This document shows positions 35,781 to 45,523 of a DNA stretch of 64,000 bases, piece after piece. Position numbers and translations under genes: made by a program. The DNA lies in contig NZ_CP017248.1 in the NCBI RefSeq assembly GCF_001735805.1, positions 2,170,001-2,234,000 on the forward strand, in the 5' to 3' direction. Positions within the stretch are counted from its first letter, which is position 1; every line of letters starts with the position of its first letter. The notes beneath the pieces are model-generated. The model searched no databases. It worked only from the letters and a program-made list of their open reading frames with translations, and had not been told where the DNA came from. This stretch comes from Streptomyces fodineus. GTDB taxonomy: Bacteria > Actinomycetota > Actinomycetes > Streptomycetales > Streptomycetaceae.

Positions 35781-36437
35781 CTAGCCCGCCGTGTCGACCG
35801 GCTCCCCGGTCGGCCCGGGCTCCCCCGCCGGTTCCACCGTGGCGCCCTCCCAGGACAGGGCCTTCCAGCCGTCGGACGGGGAGCCCTCCAGGACGACCAC
35901 GCCGGTGTTGGCCAGGGGGCGGGCGGCGGCGAAGGGGACGTCGACGTTGTCGGCGCGGGCGGCGGTCCACATGCGGATCGCGGCGCCGTGGCTGACCATC
36001 GCGACGGTGCCGGCGCCGCTCGCGGCGGCCTCCGCCACGACGGCGTCGTACCGGGCCAGCGCCTCCTCGCCGCTCTCTCCGCCGGGGATGCGCGGCGTGG
36101 TGTCGCCGTCGGCCCAGGCGAAGACCGTGCGCATGTACACGCGGCCCTCGGCGGACTCACCGGGCAGCATCTCCAGCTCGCCCGCGGACACCTCGCGGAT
36201 GCCGTCGCGGACGATCACCTCAAGTCCCCGGGCGGCGGCCAGCGGGGCGGCGGTGAGCCGGGTGCGCAGCAGCGTGGAGGCGTACAGGGCCTCGATGTCC
36301 TCGTCGGCGAGCGCCTCGGGCAGCGCGGCGGCCTGCGCCTGGCCGAGCGGGGTCAGCGCCGGTCCGGGCACGGCGGTGTCCAGCAGATGGTGCAGGTTGG
36401 ACGGGGTCTCACCGTGACGGACGAGGAGCAGGCGCAT
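35781..36437 (-). CDS. Histidine phosphatase (phosphoglycerate-mutase-like)
   Basis: 218 residues. The catalytic motif is at the start, MRLLLVRHGETPSNLHHLLD (His8), with later VSHGAAIRMW supplying the second histidine and REVSAGELEML the acid. ATG 36437 is preferred over an upstream ATG because the RHGE strand normally begins at residue 1-10. The TAG stop is part of the CTAG target site of the adjacent insertion sequence. Cytoplasmic phosphomonoesterase; substrate unknown. Confidence 0.87.
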   Translation of the reverse strand: MRLLLVRHGETPSNLHHLLDTAVPGPALTPLGQAQAAALPEALADEDIEALYASTLLRTRLTAAPLAAARGLEVIVRDGIREVSAGELEMLPGESAEGRVYMRTVFAWADGDTTPRIPGGESGEEALARYDAVVAEAAASGAGTVAMVSHGAAIRMWTAARADNVDVPFAAARPLANTGVVVLEGSPSDGWKALSWEGATVEPAGEPGPTGEPVDTAG

Positions 36438-36518
36438 CCGGGGGAACTCCTTACACGCCGGTCGGGCGCCCGGCGCGGACAGGCACAACAAACGGGCACT
36501 TCAGGGTAACCGGACCCC

Positions 36519-38015
36519 ATGAGCCCCGACCTGGACCTTACTGACCGCACGAGTGGCCGCGACCCGCTGTGCCGGCTGCTGAAGCTGGACGGCCTGCTGT
36601 TCGAGGCGGCCGCCGCCTGGCACTGGCCCGGCGCCGAGCGGGTGCTGCCCCGCCTCAGCCGCGGCGCGAACCACGGGGTGCTGTGGTTCGCGACCGCCGC
36701 CGCGATGGCCGTGAGCCGCACCCCGAGGGCCCGCCGGGCGGCGGCCCGGGGCCTGGCCTCCCTCAGCGTGGCCTCGCTGGCGATCAACACCGTCGGCAAG
36801 CGCACGGTGCGCCGGGCGCGGCCGGTGCTGGACCCGGTGCCGCTGGTGCGGCAGCTGAAGCGGCAGCCGATCACCACGTCGTTCCCGTCCGGGCACGCCG
36901 CGTCGGCCGCCGCCTTCGCGACCGGGGTGGCGCTGGAGTCCCGGGCGTGGGGTGCGGTGGTGGCGCCGGTGGCGTTCTCGGTGGCGGCCTCACGGGTGTA
37001 CACGGGCGTGCACTTCCCGAGCGACGTGCTGGCCGGGGCGGCCCTCGGCGCGGGCGCGGCCTTCCTGGTACGGCGGCTGATGCCGACCCGTGCCCAGGTG
37101 CGCCGGCGGGCCCGGTCGCGTGCCGAGGCGCCCGCGCTGCCGGAGGGCGACGGGCTGGTCATGGTCGCCAACCGGGGCTCGGGCACCGCGGACCGGATCC
37201 GGGGGCTGCTGGGCGCGTTGCCGAAGGCGGAGATCGTCGAGTGCGCACCGGAGGACGTCGGCGACGAGCTGGCGAAGGCGGCGGCCCGCGCGCGGGTGCT
37301 GGGCGTGTGCGGCGGTGACGGCACCGTGAACGCGGCCGCACGGCTCGCCCTGCGGCACGGTCTGCCGCTTGCGGTGCTGCCCGGTGGCACCCTCAACCAC
37401 TTCGCCTACGACCTGGGCGTGGAGGACGAACGCGCTCTGGCCCGCGCGGTCCGGCACGGGGAGGCGGTCCGGGTGGACGCGGTCCGGTACCGGACCGGCG
37501 GCGGCGGCGAGGGCCTGTTCCTGAACACGCTGAGCCTGGGCGTCTACCCGGAGCTGGTGCGCGAGCGAGAACGCTGGTCCCACCGCATCGGCGGCTGGCC
37601 GGCCGGGCTGCTGGGCGCGCTGCGAGTGCTGCGCGCGGACCGGCATCCGCTGGAGGTGGAGCTGGGCGGCCGGCGACGGCCGCTGTGGCTGCTGTTCGTC
37701 GGCAACGGCGTCTACCACCGCATGGGGCTCGCGCCGGGCCGCCGTACCGATCTCGCGGACGGACTGCTGGACGTGCGGGCGGTGCACGGCAGCCGCCGGC
37801 CCGCGCTGCGGCTGCTGGCCGCCGCGGCGGCAGGCCCGCTGACCCGGTCACCGGCACACGCCGCGGTGCAGGTCAGCCGGCTCCGGCTGACCGGGATCGC
37901 ACCGGGCACCCCGCTGGCGTACGACGGCGAGGTCACGGCGGTGTCGGGAGAGGTGGTCCTGGAGAAGCTGCCGGAGGCCCTGACGGTGTACCGCCCACTG
38001 CGCGTGGATTTCTGA
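36519..38015 (+). CDS. Fusion of PAP2 phosphatase and diacylglycerol-kinase-like domain
   Basis: 498 residues. Residues 1-195 are a PAP2 lipid phosphatase with its three motifs: KRTVRRARP, TTSFPSGHAASAAAF and SRVYTGVHFPSDVLAG, plus membrane spans. Residues 215-498 are a lipid-kinase domain: VCGGDGTVNAAARLAL (nucleotide-binding GGDGT), VLPGGTLNHFAYDLG, LFLNTLSLGVYPE and LAYDGEVTAV. One chain thus carries lipid phosphatase and lipid kinase activities, which could interconvert phosphatidic acid and diacylglycerol or related lipids. Such fusions recur in actinobacteria. Confidence 0.88.
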   Translation: MSPDLDLTDRTSGRDPLCRLLKLDGLLFEAAAAWHWPGAERVLPRLSRGANHGVLWFATAAAMAVSRTPRARRAAARGLASLSVASLAINTVGKRTVRRARPVLDPVPLVRQLKRQPITTSFPSGHAASAAAFATGVALESRAWGAVVAPVAFSVAASRVYTGVHFPSDVLAGAALGAGAAFLVRRLMPTRAQVRRRARSRAEAPALPEGDGLVMVANRGSGTADRIRGLLGALPKAEIVECAPEDVGDELAKAAARARVLGVCGGDGTVNAAARLALRHGLPLAVLPGGTLNHFAYDLGVEDERALARAVRHGEAVRVDAVRYRTGGGGEGLFLNTLSLGVYPELVRERERWSHRIGGWPAGLLGALRVLRADRHPLEVELGGRRRPLWLLFVGNGVYHRMGLAPGRRTDLADGLLDVRAVHGSRRPALRLLAAAAAGPLTRSPAHAAVQVSRLRLTGIAPGTPLAYDGEVTAVSGEVVLEKLPEALTVYRPLRVDF

Positions 38016-38138
38016 CGTGCCGTCAGGTATTCATCTGACATTCCATCAGTCCAGGATGTAAAACGCCGGTCTCATCATTCGGCATGCGCGCGTACGGTGT
38101 CGGCATACCAGCGGTGACGAGGGTGAAGGGGAACAGCC

Positions 38139-38960
38139 ATGCCGAGAACGCGGGAGACCGCCGTCTACACGCACGGGCACCACGAGTCGGTGCTGCGGTC
38201 GCACACCTGGCGGACCGCCGAGAACTCCGCGGCCTATCTGCTCGGTTCCCTGAAGCCCCACATGAAGATCCTGGACATCGGCTGCGGCCCGGGCACCATC
38301 ACCGCCGACCTGGCGGCACGGGTCCCTGACGGCCATGTCACCGGCGCCGACCACGCGCCGGGCATCCTGGAGCAGGCCCGGGCCACCGCAGATGGGCGCG
38401 GCCTGACCAACGTGGACTTCGCGGTCGCCGACGTGCACGCCCTGGACTACCCGGACGACACCTTCTGCGTGGTCCACGCCCACCAGGTGCTGCAGCACGT
38501 CGGCGACCCGGTGCAGGCGCTGCGCGAGATGCACCGGGTGACGAAGCCGGGCGGGTTCATCGCCGTACGCGACGGGGACTATGCGGCGATGACCTGGCAT
38601 CCGGCACTGGCGGGCCTGGACGACTGGCTGGACCTGTACGAGCGGGTGGCCCGCGCCAACGGCGGCGAGCCCGACGCCGGGCGGCGGCTGAAGGCGTGGG
38701 CGCTGGCCGCGGGGCTGACCGACATCACCGCCACCTCCAGCACGTGGACCTTCAGCACCCCCCAGGAGCGGGCCTGGTGGAGCGGTCTGTGGGCCGACCG
38801 CACCCTGGCCTCCACCTATGCGGAGCGGGCCGTGCAAGGGGGTCACGCGACCGAGGAACAGCTGCGGGCCGTGTCGGAGGCGTGGCGGGAGTGGGGCCGG
38901 TGCGAGGACGGCTGGTTCGCGGCCCTGCACGGCGAGATTCTGTGCCGTAAGGAAGCCTGA
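38139..38960 (+). CDS. SAM-dependent methyltransferase (UbiE-like)
   Basis: 273 residues. Starts PRTRETAVYTHGHHESVLRS; motif I ILDIGCGPGTITADLAARVP, ligand loop VTGADHAPGILEQA, DVHALDYPDDTFCVVHAHQV and VTKPGGFIAVRDGDYAAM. The C-terminal half (residues 180-273) with TWTFSTPQERAWWSGLWADR is typical of small-molecule methyltransferases of actinobacteria. Substrate unknown. Stands alone between the lipid fusion gene and a small membrane protein. Confidence 0.85.
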   Translation: MPRTRETAVYTHGHHESVLRSHTWRTAENSAAYLLGSLKPHMKILDIGCGPGTITADLAARVPDGHVTGADHAPGILEQARATADGRGLTNVDFAVADVHALDYPDDTFCVVHAHQVLQHVGDPVQALREMHRVTKPGGFIAVRDGDYAAMTWHPALAGLDDWLDLYERVARANGGEPDAGRRLKAWALAAGLTDITATSSTWTFSTPQERAWWSGLWADRTLASTYAERAVQGGHATEEQLRAVSEAWREWGRCEDGWFAALHGEILCRKEA

Positions 38961-39003
38961 TCCGCGTATTTCGGGAAACCCGTACCGCAGGAGGTACGAC
39001 ATT

Positions 39004-39174
39004 ATGGTTCCCATCCTGCTGGTACTGCTTCTGGCACTCATTCTCTTCGGAGCCGGATTCGCGGTGAAGATTCTCTGGTGGATTGCCCTGGCTGTGCTGG
39101 TCGTCTGGCTGATGGGCTTCCTGGTCCGCAGCACGACCGCGGACGGCGGCAGGGGTCGCTGGTATCGGTGGTGA
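39004..39174 (+). CDS. Small hydrophobic membrane protein
   Basis: 56 residues: MVPILLVLLLALILFGAGF, then AVKILWWIALAVLVVWLMGF and a charged tail VRSTTADGGRGRWYRW. Two membrane spans. CAGGAGGTACGACATT gives a clear ribosome-binding site. This is the short 'hydrophobic protein' common in Streptomyces, often near stress or gas-vesicle genes; role unknown. Confidence 0.78.
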   Translation: MVPILLVLLLALILFGAGFAVKILWWIALAVLVVWLMGFLVRSTTADGGRGRWYRW

Positions 39175-39180
39175 CGTGAG

Positions 39181-39462
39181 CTAGTCGCGGGGAAGCAGCG
39201 GTCCGAGCGGCCCGAGGTCCAGATTGAGGTCCTCGGGCCGCAGGCCGTAGCGCTCGCGCAGCTCGGCCATCCGCTCTTCCAGGAGCATCAGCGTGAGCCC
39301 GATCCGCTCCTCCTGCTCCTCGGTCAGCTCACCGGTGTCGAAGCGGCGCACGGCCTGCCGTTCCATCAGCTGGCGCAGCAGTTCCACCACGGTGAGCACC
39401 AGTTTCACCAGGTCGCGCTCGACCGTGTCGGGCTCCAGGTCGAGTCGGTTGCGCGGGGTCAC
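39181..39462 (-). CDS. gvpK: Gas vesicle protein GvpK
   Basis: 93 residues from GTG 39462, overlapping the gvpS stop as GTGA. The sequence is mostly helical: LEPDTVERDLVKLVLTVVEL, LLRQLMERQAVRRFDTG, LTEEQEERIGLTLMLLEERM, ending in LGPLGPLLPRD. GvpK is a minor assembly protein of gas vesicle clusters. Last gene of the ten-gene cluster. Confidence 0.9.
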   Translation of the reverse strand: MTPRNRLDLEPDTVERDLVKLVLTVVELLRQLMERQAVRRFDTGELTEEQEERIGLTLMLLEERMAELRERYGLRPEDLNLDLGPLGPLLPRD

Positions 39463-39643
39463 ACCGGCTCCTCGAAGGGTGAGGGGACCGCCTCGTTCAC
39501 CGAGCTGATCAGCGCGTTCAGATCGATGCGGACCAGGTCGACGTCGGCTATCCGCAGGGTGATGTCGCCGGTGATGACGACCCCGCCGGCCAGCAGCCGG
39601 TCGAGCAGGTCGACGAGTGCGATCTCGCGTCGTTCGACGACGG

Positions 39644-39647
<4 letters not shown>
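39459..39647 (-). CDS. gvpS: Gas vesicle protein GvpS (GvpA/J-like)
   Basis: 62 residues from GTG 39647. It is a short member of the GvpA/J/M/S family: IALVDLLDRLLAGGVVITGD then ITLRIADVDLVRIDLNALIS, matching the amphipathic helix-strand-strand-helix of the shell protein. It lacks any tail. Overlaps gvpL and gvpK by 4 bases each. Confidence 0.9.
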
Positions 39648-40425
<778 letters not shown>

Positions 40426-40429
<4 letters not shown>

Positions 40430-40761
40430 GGGGCCTCCTTCGGCGCACGGCCCAGCTCCAGTTCTTCCAGCCGGGCCAGCCGTTCTCTCAGCTCGACGTT
40501 CTCCCGGGTCAGCTCGTCGCGGCGGGCCCGGGAGGAGAGCGCCGGGTCCGTTTCCCACCAGTCGATGCCCATCTCCTTCGCCTTGTCGACCGAGGCGACG
40601 ATGAGCCTCAGTTTGATGGTCAGCAGCTCGATGTCGAGCAGGTTGATCCGGATGTCACCCGCGATCACGATGCCCTTGTCGAGCACGCGCTCGAGGATGT
40701 CGGCGAGGTTGGCGCCACTGCCGTGGCCGTACGGTTCGGGGAACCGGCCGGGCGTCGTCAT
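40426..40761 (-). CDS. gvpJ: Gas vesicle protein GvpJ
   Basis: 111 residues. GvpA-like core: ANLADILERVLDKGIVIAGD, IRINLLDIELLTIKLRLIVA, with WW at 69-70 and a C-terminal coiled-coil-like tail (ARRDELTRENVELRERLARL). GvpJ is a minor shell or tip protein. Overlaps gvpZ and gvpL by ATGA. Confidence 0.9.
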
Positions 40762-41915
40762 CGACGGCTCCTGCCTCCGGCGTACTCGGGTTCCTCTTCC
40801 TCCTCGTACTCGCCCTCGGGTTCCTCTTCCTCCTCGTACTCGCCCTCGGGTTCCTCTTCCTCCTCGTACTCGCCCTCGGGTTCCTCACCCTCCTCGGCTT
40901 CGTCCTCATAGGGCTCCTCGTCGTCGCCCTCTGCTTCCTCCTCGCCCTCGTACGGCTCCTCGGCTTCCCCCTCGGCGCCTTCGTCCTCCGCGTCCTCGTC
41001 CTCGGGCGCCTCGGCCTCCTGCTCCTGTTCCTCCTCGGCCATGGCGTCCTCGTGACTTCGCACCACCTCACCGTCGCGGATCTCGCCGCGCCAGCTGTCC
41101 TCCGCCTCGCCCTTGAGGGTGATGAAGCGGGCGAAGTGCTTCAGGTCCAGCCTGACCCGGCGGCCCTGGGCGCGCCAGATGTTGCCGGTCTTCTCGAACA
41201 GGCCGGTCGGGTAGTACTCGATGACCAGCAGGACGCGGGTGAGGTTCTCCTCCAGCCGGTGGAACGAGACCACGCCCTTGGTGGTGCCCTTGGCACCCTC
41301 CGACGTCCACTGGATGCGGTAGTCGGGTATCTGTTCGGTGGTCTGCGCCTTCCAGCTGCGGCTGGACCAGAATATCTTCGCCTGCCAGTCGGAATGGGTG
41401 TCGTCGGCGCGGCTCGCGCTCTTGACGCCCTTGGCGAAGCTGCTGAAGTCCTTGTACTGCGTCCACTGGTCGTAGGCGGTGCGCAGCGGTACGCCGACAT
41501 CGATGGACTCCATGATGACGGTGGGCTTGTGGCCCGCGCCGCCCTTCTTGCCCTTGCTGCCCCCGAGGCCTCTCACCGCGTTCATCACCTTCTCCTTGAC
41601 GCGGGAGCCGCCCAGCTCCAGCGCGGAGCGCAGCGGTCCCTTGCCCTCGGCGAGCTTGCGGCCGCCGTCGAGCGCGAGCTTGGCGAAGCCAGGGCTGTTG
41701 CCGTCGGCTATGTCGTTGAGCTTGCCCGTGGTCTCGCCGAGCTTGCGGCCGAGGCCGGTGAGCATCTTCGTGGCCTGTGCGGCCAGAAAGTCCTGGGCCT
41801 CCGCCTTCAGCCGGTCGGCAGCCTCGCTGTGGGCGAGACCGGTCAGCGGATTGTCCTTGGCCGCACCCGTGGCCTTGTCGGCCGCGGAGGTGGCCGATCC
41901 GAGGGTCTCGGTCAT
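40758..41915 (-). CDS. gvpZ: Gas vesicle cluster protein GvpZ, SRPBCC domain with acidic repeat tail
   Basis: 385 residues. The N-terminus (1-125) is helical and lysine/alanine-rich. Residues 130-280 are a polyketide-cyclase/SRPBCC-type domain (VIMESIDVGVPLRTAYDQWT, FSSFAKGVKSASRADDTHSD, GVVSFHRLEENLTRVLLVIE). The last about 100 residues are almost all Glu/Asp, including exact repeats of EPEGEYEEEE coded by a 30-bp unit at 40783-40890. It may bind hydrophobic or protein partners; function in gas vesicles is unknown. Overlaps gvpJ (ATGA) and gvpY (ATGA). Confidence 0.85.
   Translation of the reverse strand: MTETLGSATSAADKATGAAKDNPLTGLAHSEAADRLKAEAQDFLAAQATKMLTGLGRKLGETTGKLNDIADGNSPGFAKLALDGGRKLAEGKGPLRSALELGGSRVKEKVMNAVRGLGGSKGKKGGAGHKPTVIMESIDVGVPLRTAYDQWTQYKDFSSFAKGVKSASRADDTHSDWQAKIFWSSRSWKAQTTEQIPDYRIQWTSEGAKGTTKGVVSFHRLEENLTRVLLVIEYYPTGLFEKTGNIWRAQGRRVRLDLKHFARFITLKGEAEDSWRGEIRDGEVVRSHEDAMAEEEQEQEAEAPEDEDAEDEGAEGEAEEPYEGEEEAEGDDEEPYEDEAEEGEEPEGEYEEEEEPEGEYEEEEEPEGEYEEEEEPEYAGGRSRR
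40783..40890. repeat. 30-bp repeat coding for the GvpZ acidic tail
   Basis: Three consecutive copies of a 30-bp unit (GGTTCCTCTTCCTCCTCGTA and CTCGCCCTCG) plus partial copies at both ends, identical to each other, so recently copied. Confidence 0.88.
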
Positions 41916-42577
41916 CGGTCGTCACCGCTCTTCCGCTGCCGGGACGCGGCGGCCGTCTTCTTGCCGGCCGTCCTGCGAGCCGCGTCCGTCCTTTTCGTGG
42001 TCGCCTTCTTCGCGGGGGCCGCCTTCTTCGCGGGGGCCGCCTTCTTCGCCGCGACCTTCTTGCCGGGGGCCCTCTTCGCCGGGGCCTTCTTGGCGGGCTT
42101 GCGGCCGCGCGGCTCCTCATCCCGGCCGTCCTCGTCCTCCTGGCCCTCTTCGTCCCGGCTCTCGGTCTCATCCGGGCCGGACTCGTCCGCGGACTCCTCG
42201 TAGGCGTCCGCGTCCTCCTCGTCGTCCCGGTCCTCGGCGGAGCCGGAACTGGCGGGCACTGCGCCGGAGAGCTGGTCGCGGACCTGCTCGGTGCGGCCGT
42301 GCAGCCGGTCGGCGAGGGAGTTCATCTGCCGCTCGACCATGGCGCCGGAGGCGGCCTTGCCGACCCCCCGCAGGTCCTGGCGCAGCTGATCGCCGATCTC
42401 CTTGAACTGCGGGTTGTTCTTCAGCTGCTGATTCACCACGTCGGCGAGCATCCGCGGGCTGAGGTTGAGCTTCTTGCCAGCCACGAGGGAGCCGAGCGCG
42501 AGCGCCATTTTCAGCTTCTTCGTACGTCCCAGAAAGTATCCGGCCCCTACAGCGAGGCCCAGTGCCACTCGGTTCAT
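41912..42577 (-). CDS. gvpY: Gas vesicle cluster protein GvpY with histone-like lysine tail
   Basis: 221 residues. N-terminal membrane-like or hydrophobic stretch (VALGLAVGAGYFLGRTKKLK) and helical domain to residue 110, an acidic run (EDRDDEEDADAYEESADESG), then a basic tail with PAKKA repeats (KKAAPAKKAAPAKKATTKR), like histone-H1-type actinobacterial proteins. It lies 1 base after gvpG. Function unknown; the basic tail could bind DNA or the acidic GvpZ tail (inference). Confidence 0.85.
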   Translation of the reverse strand: MNRVALGLAVGAGYFLGRTKKLKMALALGSLVAGKKLNLSPRMLADVVNQQLKNNPQFKEIGDQLRQDLRGVGKAASGAMVERQMNSLADRLHGRTEQVRDQLSGAVPASSGSAEDRDDEEDADAYEESADESGPDETESRDEEGQEDEDGRDEEPRGRKPAKKAPAKRAPGKKVAAKKAAPAKKAAPAKKATTKRTDAARRTAGKKTAAASRQRKSGDDR

Positions 42578-42578
42578 C

Positions 42579-42836
42579 TCACGTCCCGTTGCCTGTGGTG
42601 TCGCCGGAGCGCATGGCCGTCTCCAGCCGGTCGAGCAGTTCGTCCTCCTGATGGTCGAACTCCTCCTCGGTGATCTCCCCCGCCTCCAACCGCTCCTCGA
42701 GGCTGGCGAGTTCGGCCCTCACGGTGGCGGGGTCGTAGTAGATCCGTTCCGCCTCGCGCACCACCTGCCTGATCGCCCACGCGCTGCCGCGCACGGGTGC
42801 GAACGGCAGCATGAGCACTTCGCTGATCAGTCCCAT
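42579..42836 (-). CDS. gvpG: Gas vesicle protein GvpG
   Basis: 85 residues: MGLISEVLMLPFAPVRGSAW, then RQVVREAERIYYDPATVRAE and LEERLEAGEITEEEFDHQED, the usual helical GvpG. An accessory protein for shell assembly. Confidence 0.9.
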   Translation of the reverse strand: MGLISEVLMLPFAPVRGSAWAIRQVVREAERIYYDPATVRAELASLEERLEAGEITEEEFDHQEDELLDRLETAMRSGDTTGNGT

Positions 42837-42866
42837 GGTGTTCTCCTTCCGCTCGGGCCGCCGGTA

Positions 42867-43637
42867 CTAATGCGCGCCGGCGTCCGCACCGACCGTGCTG
42901 CCCGCGGGCTCGGCCGGGCCGGGCTCGACGAAGCTGTACGGCGGCAGGGGACCGTTGACCCGCAGGTCGAGGTGAGGGTGGCTCTTGCGGACCTGCTCGA
43001 CCGCGGCGAGGAAGTCCTCGGCCGTGTCCCGGGCCACCAGGAACGAGACGTTGAGGAGCCAGCCGGTGGACTCGGGGCCCACACGGACCGCCGCCGCGGT
43101 CGGGGTCAGCGCGTCCTGCACCGCGGTGGCGTCCTCGGTCTCCTTGCCCTTGACGGCGGCGGCGACCAGCTCGCCGAGCCGGAGCTTGTCGTCGTAACTG
43201 CCGCCCCCGGCGCGCCGGTTGGCCTCGGCCAGCGCGCGGGCGTCCGCGTTCTCGGCCATTACCAGGTGCAGGACGGCCTCTTCGACATGGGTGGCCTTGA
43301 CGTTGTACTCGACCTTGCCGTCCAGCTCGCGCAGCCGCTCCAGGTAGTGGTCCGCGCGCTCGGCGAGCACCTGGGTCACGGTGTCGTCGTCGGGGGCCAG
43401 GTTCCCGAACCGCATGGGCAGCACACAGCCGCCCGCGCCGGTCTCGGCGAGCACGTTCTGGTGGGCGAGCAGGTCCCGGCGCTTGGGCCGCAGCCCCTCG
43501 GGGGCGTCGCTGACCACGGCGGCCAGCTCGCCGGCCGTGAGGACCCGCACCGGCAGCGGCGGCTCGCCCACGCCGGTCATGCCGGCGGGAAGAGAGGGGT
43601 GGGACCGGGCGGTGATGCCGTAGACGTACGTGCTCAC
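42867..43637 (-). CDS. gvpF: Gas vesicle protein GvpF
   Basis: 256 residues, GTG 43637 overlapping the gvpA stop. GvpF/GvpL family: [80 protein letters not shown] and [16 protein letters not shown]. Assembly factor that binds GvpA. In the cluster both gvpF and gvpL are kept. Confidence 0.9.
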   Translation of the reverse strand: MSTYVYGITARSHPSLPAGMTGVGEPPLPVRVLTAGELAAVVSDAPEGLRPKRRDLLAHQNVLAETGAGGCVLPMRFGNLAPDDDTVTQVLAERADHYLERLRELDGKVEYNVKATHVEEAVLHLVMAENADARALAEANRRAGGGSYDDKLRLGELVAAAVKGKETEDATAVQDALTPTAAAVRVGPESTGWLLNVSFLVARDTAEDFLAAVEQVRKSHPHLDLRVNGPLPPYSFVEPGPAEPAGSTVGADAGAH

Positions 43638-44053
43638 TCCTGCTCCTCCTTCCGGCGGGCGGGGGCCTTACGGGCGCGCGGCCGGGCCTCGCCGCCCTCG
43701 TCACGGGCCTGCTTGAAGGCGTCGGATATGGTCTCCGCCGCGCCGGACAGGGCGCCCTTGGACTTGCCGCGGGCACCGGACTCGGTGACCTCGCCGACGA
43801 TCTCGGGGAGCCCCGGGCTCTTGCTCGGGCCGGACTCCAGGTCGAGGCGGTTGCACGCCTCGGCGAAACGCAGATAGGTGTCGACGCTGGCGACGACGAC
43901 ACGGACGTCGATCTTCAGGATCTCGATGCCGACCAGGGAGACGCGCACGAACGCGTCGATCACGAGCCCTCTGTCGAGGACCAGCTCGAGCACGTCGTAG
44001 AGGCCGCTGCTGCCGCCTCCGCCTCCGGTCTGCTGTGCCGGGACAACGGTCAT
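43634..44053 (-). CDS. gvpA: Gas vesicle structural protein GvpA (long form)
   Basis: 139 residues. The GvpA core is at 15-75 ([55 protein letters not shown]). GvpA forms the shell ribs. After residue 80 comes a tail of about 60 residues that ordinary GvpA lacks ([20 protein letters not shown], then basic [16 protein letters not shown]). The long tail is usual for Streptomyces GvpA. Confidence 0.9.
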   Translation of the reverse strand: MTVVPAQQTGGGGGSSGLYDVLELVLDRGLVIDAFVRVSLVGIEILKIDVRVVVASVDTYLRFAEACNRLDLESGPSKSPGLPEIVGEVTESGARGKSKGALSGAAETISDAFKQARDEGGEARPRARKAPARRKEEQE

Positions 44054-44115
44054 GCCGGCGTTTCCTCCTCCTGGCTAGTCGGTGCGCGGTTTTCGGTCCG
44101 TGCGCGGACGGTGGC

Positions 44116-44484
44116 CTAACGGCCGCCGCCACGCGGATCGGCCCTGCCGCGTTCGTAGCGGCGCACGCGCCGGTAGCCGCTGATCTGGCCCTCCGGGTCG
44201 AGTTCGACCTGGTAGCTCGCCATCAGGCTCATGGTGTCGGGAACCCTCACCAGTTCGAGGACCTCGACCTCCAGCAACCACCCGTCCTCCGTCTGCTCGA
44301 ACGAGGACACCGACTCGGGAGCGAGACCGGTGAGTTCGGCGAGCTGGGCGCGCGCCTGGCGCAGCACCTCCATGGGGCGGGGACGGCGGTCGTCCGCCGC
44401 GTGCTCTGTGGTGTTGTGTGATTCCTGTGAGTCGTGTGACTTACGTGAACCTTGTGACTGCGATGTGTTGTTTGCGTTCGACAT
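44116..44484 (-). CDS. gvpO: Gas vesicle protein GvpO
   Basis: 122 residues from ATG 44484 with GGAGAGGTGG upstream. After a Ser/Asn/His-rich disordered start (SNANNTSQSQGSRKSHDSQE) the GvpO domain reads MEVLRQARAQLAELTGLAPE, FEQTEDGWLLEVEVLELVRV and YQVELDPEGQISGYRRVRRY. First gene of the cluster gvpO-A-F-G-Y-Z-J-L-S-K. Confidence 0.88.
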   Translation of the reverse strand: MSNANNTSQSQGSRKSHDSQESHNTTEHAADDRRPRPMEVLRQARAQLAELTGLAPESVSSFEQTEDGWLLEVEVLELVRVPDTMSLMASYQVELDPEGQISGYRRVRRYERGRADPRGGGR

Positions 44485-44627
44485 GGCCACCTCTCCCCTG
44501 CGGGTGGCCGCCACGCCCCTGGCCAAACCTCCGGAAGCCATCACGTGCCGCCTGCCGGCCTCCGTGGCTGGTCGGAGGGGACATGTGGGTCAGCTACACA
44601 GTGCGCCGAGCCGACTACGGGCGGTTT

Positions 44628-45523
44628 TCAGGGACGGCCGCGGTGCGGCAGACCGGCCCAGGGGTCCGATCGCGCCCGGTCCACAGCGTCGGCGACCGTC
44701 CAGTGGCGGGCGTCGACGCCGGGATCAGCCACCTCTTCCCAGGCTAGAGGCACCGCGACGGATGCGCCCAGCAAAGCGCGCACGGTGTAGGGGGCGACGG
44801 CGGTCTGCGCGTAGGCATTGCGCTGCACATCGAGGTAGAGACGGTCGCCGCGGTCCTCCTTGCGGGCGGCGGTGGTGAGCCGGTCCGGATGCCGGGACGC
44901 CAGCAACTCGGCCACGTCACGGGCGAATTCACGGACCTCGTCGAAGTCGGCGCGGCCGTCGAGGCGGACGACGAGATGGAGTCCGCGCGCGCCGGTGGTC
45001 ATCGGGGCGGCGGGCAGCTCCAGTTCGTCCAGCAGCACCCTCAACCGGACGGCCGCCTCGCGCACTTGGGCGAAGTCGTCGCCCGGGGGGATCGAGGTCG
45101 AAGACGAGCGGGTCGGGGTGGTCGGGACCGGCGGCGCGGTCGGTGCGCGACAGCCAGCGGTGCAGGGTGATGCAGGCCTGGTCGGCGAGGTGGAGGAGGG
45201 TGGCGGTGTCGTCGCACACGGCGTGCGTGACCGTACCGCCCTCCTTGGCGACCTCGGCGCGGGTGATCCAGTCCGGATAGTGCTCCGGGATGTTCTTCTG
45301 CATGAACCGCTGGGCGTCGAGACCGTCCGGGTACCGCTCCAGCATCAGCGGACGGCCCCGCAGATGCGGCAGCATGTGGGGGGGCGACGGACCGGTAGCA
45401 GTCGGCGAGATCGCCCTTGGTGTACTCCTTGGCGCCCCCGCCGCCGGGGAAGAGGGCCTTCCCCGGCCGCTGGATCTGCACCGTGCGGCGGCCGGCCCGT
45501 ATGGACCGCGCGCCGTCGCTCAT
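44628..45523 (-). pseudogene. LigD-type polymerase (PrimPol) domain protein with two frameshifts
   Basis: Starts MSDGARSIRAGRRTVQIQRP, then GKALFPGGGGAKEYTKGDLA and DCYRSVAPPH. At a C7 run near 45378 the frame shifts to LPHLRGRPLMLERYPDGLDA and AQRFMQKNIPEHYPDWITRA, and at a C6 run near 45097 it shifts again after LVFDLDPPG (catalytic D-x-D) to FAQVREAAVRLRVLLDELEL and APMTTGARGLHLVVRL. One base less in each run restores a continuous LigD polymerase domain of about 297 residues (the full 44628-45523 span). No ligase domain is near. This NHEJ polymerase fills in ends for Ku/ligase repair. Probably either pseudogene or misread runs. Starts with ATGA overlap to transketolase. Confidence 0.85.
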
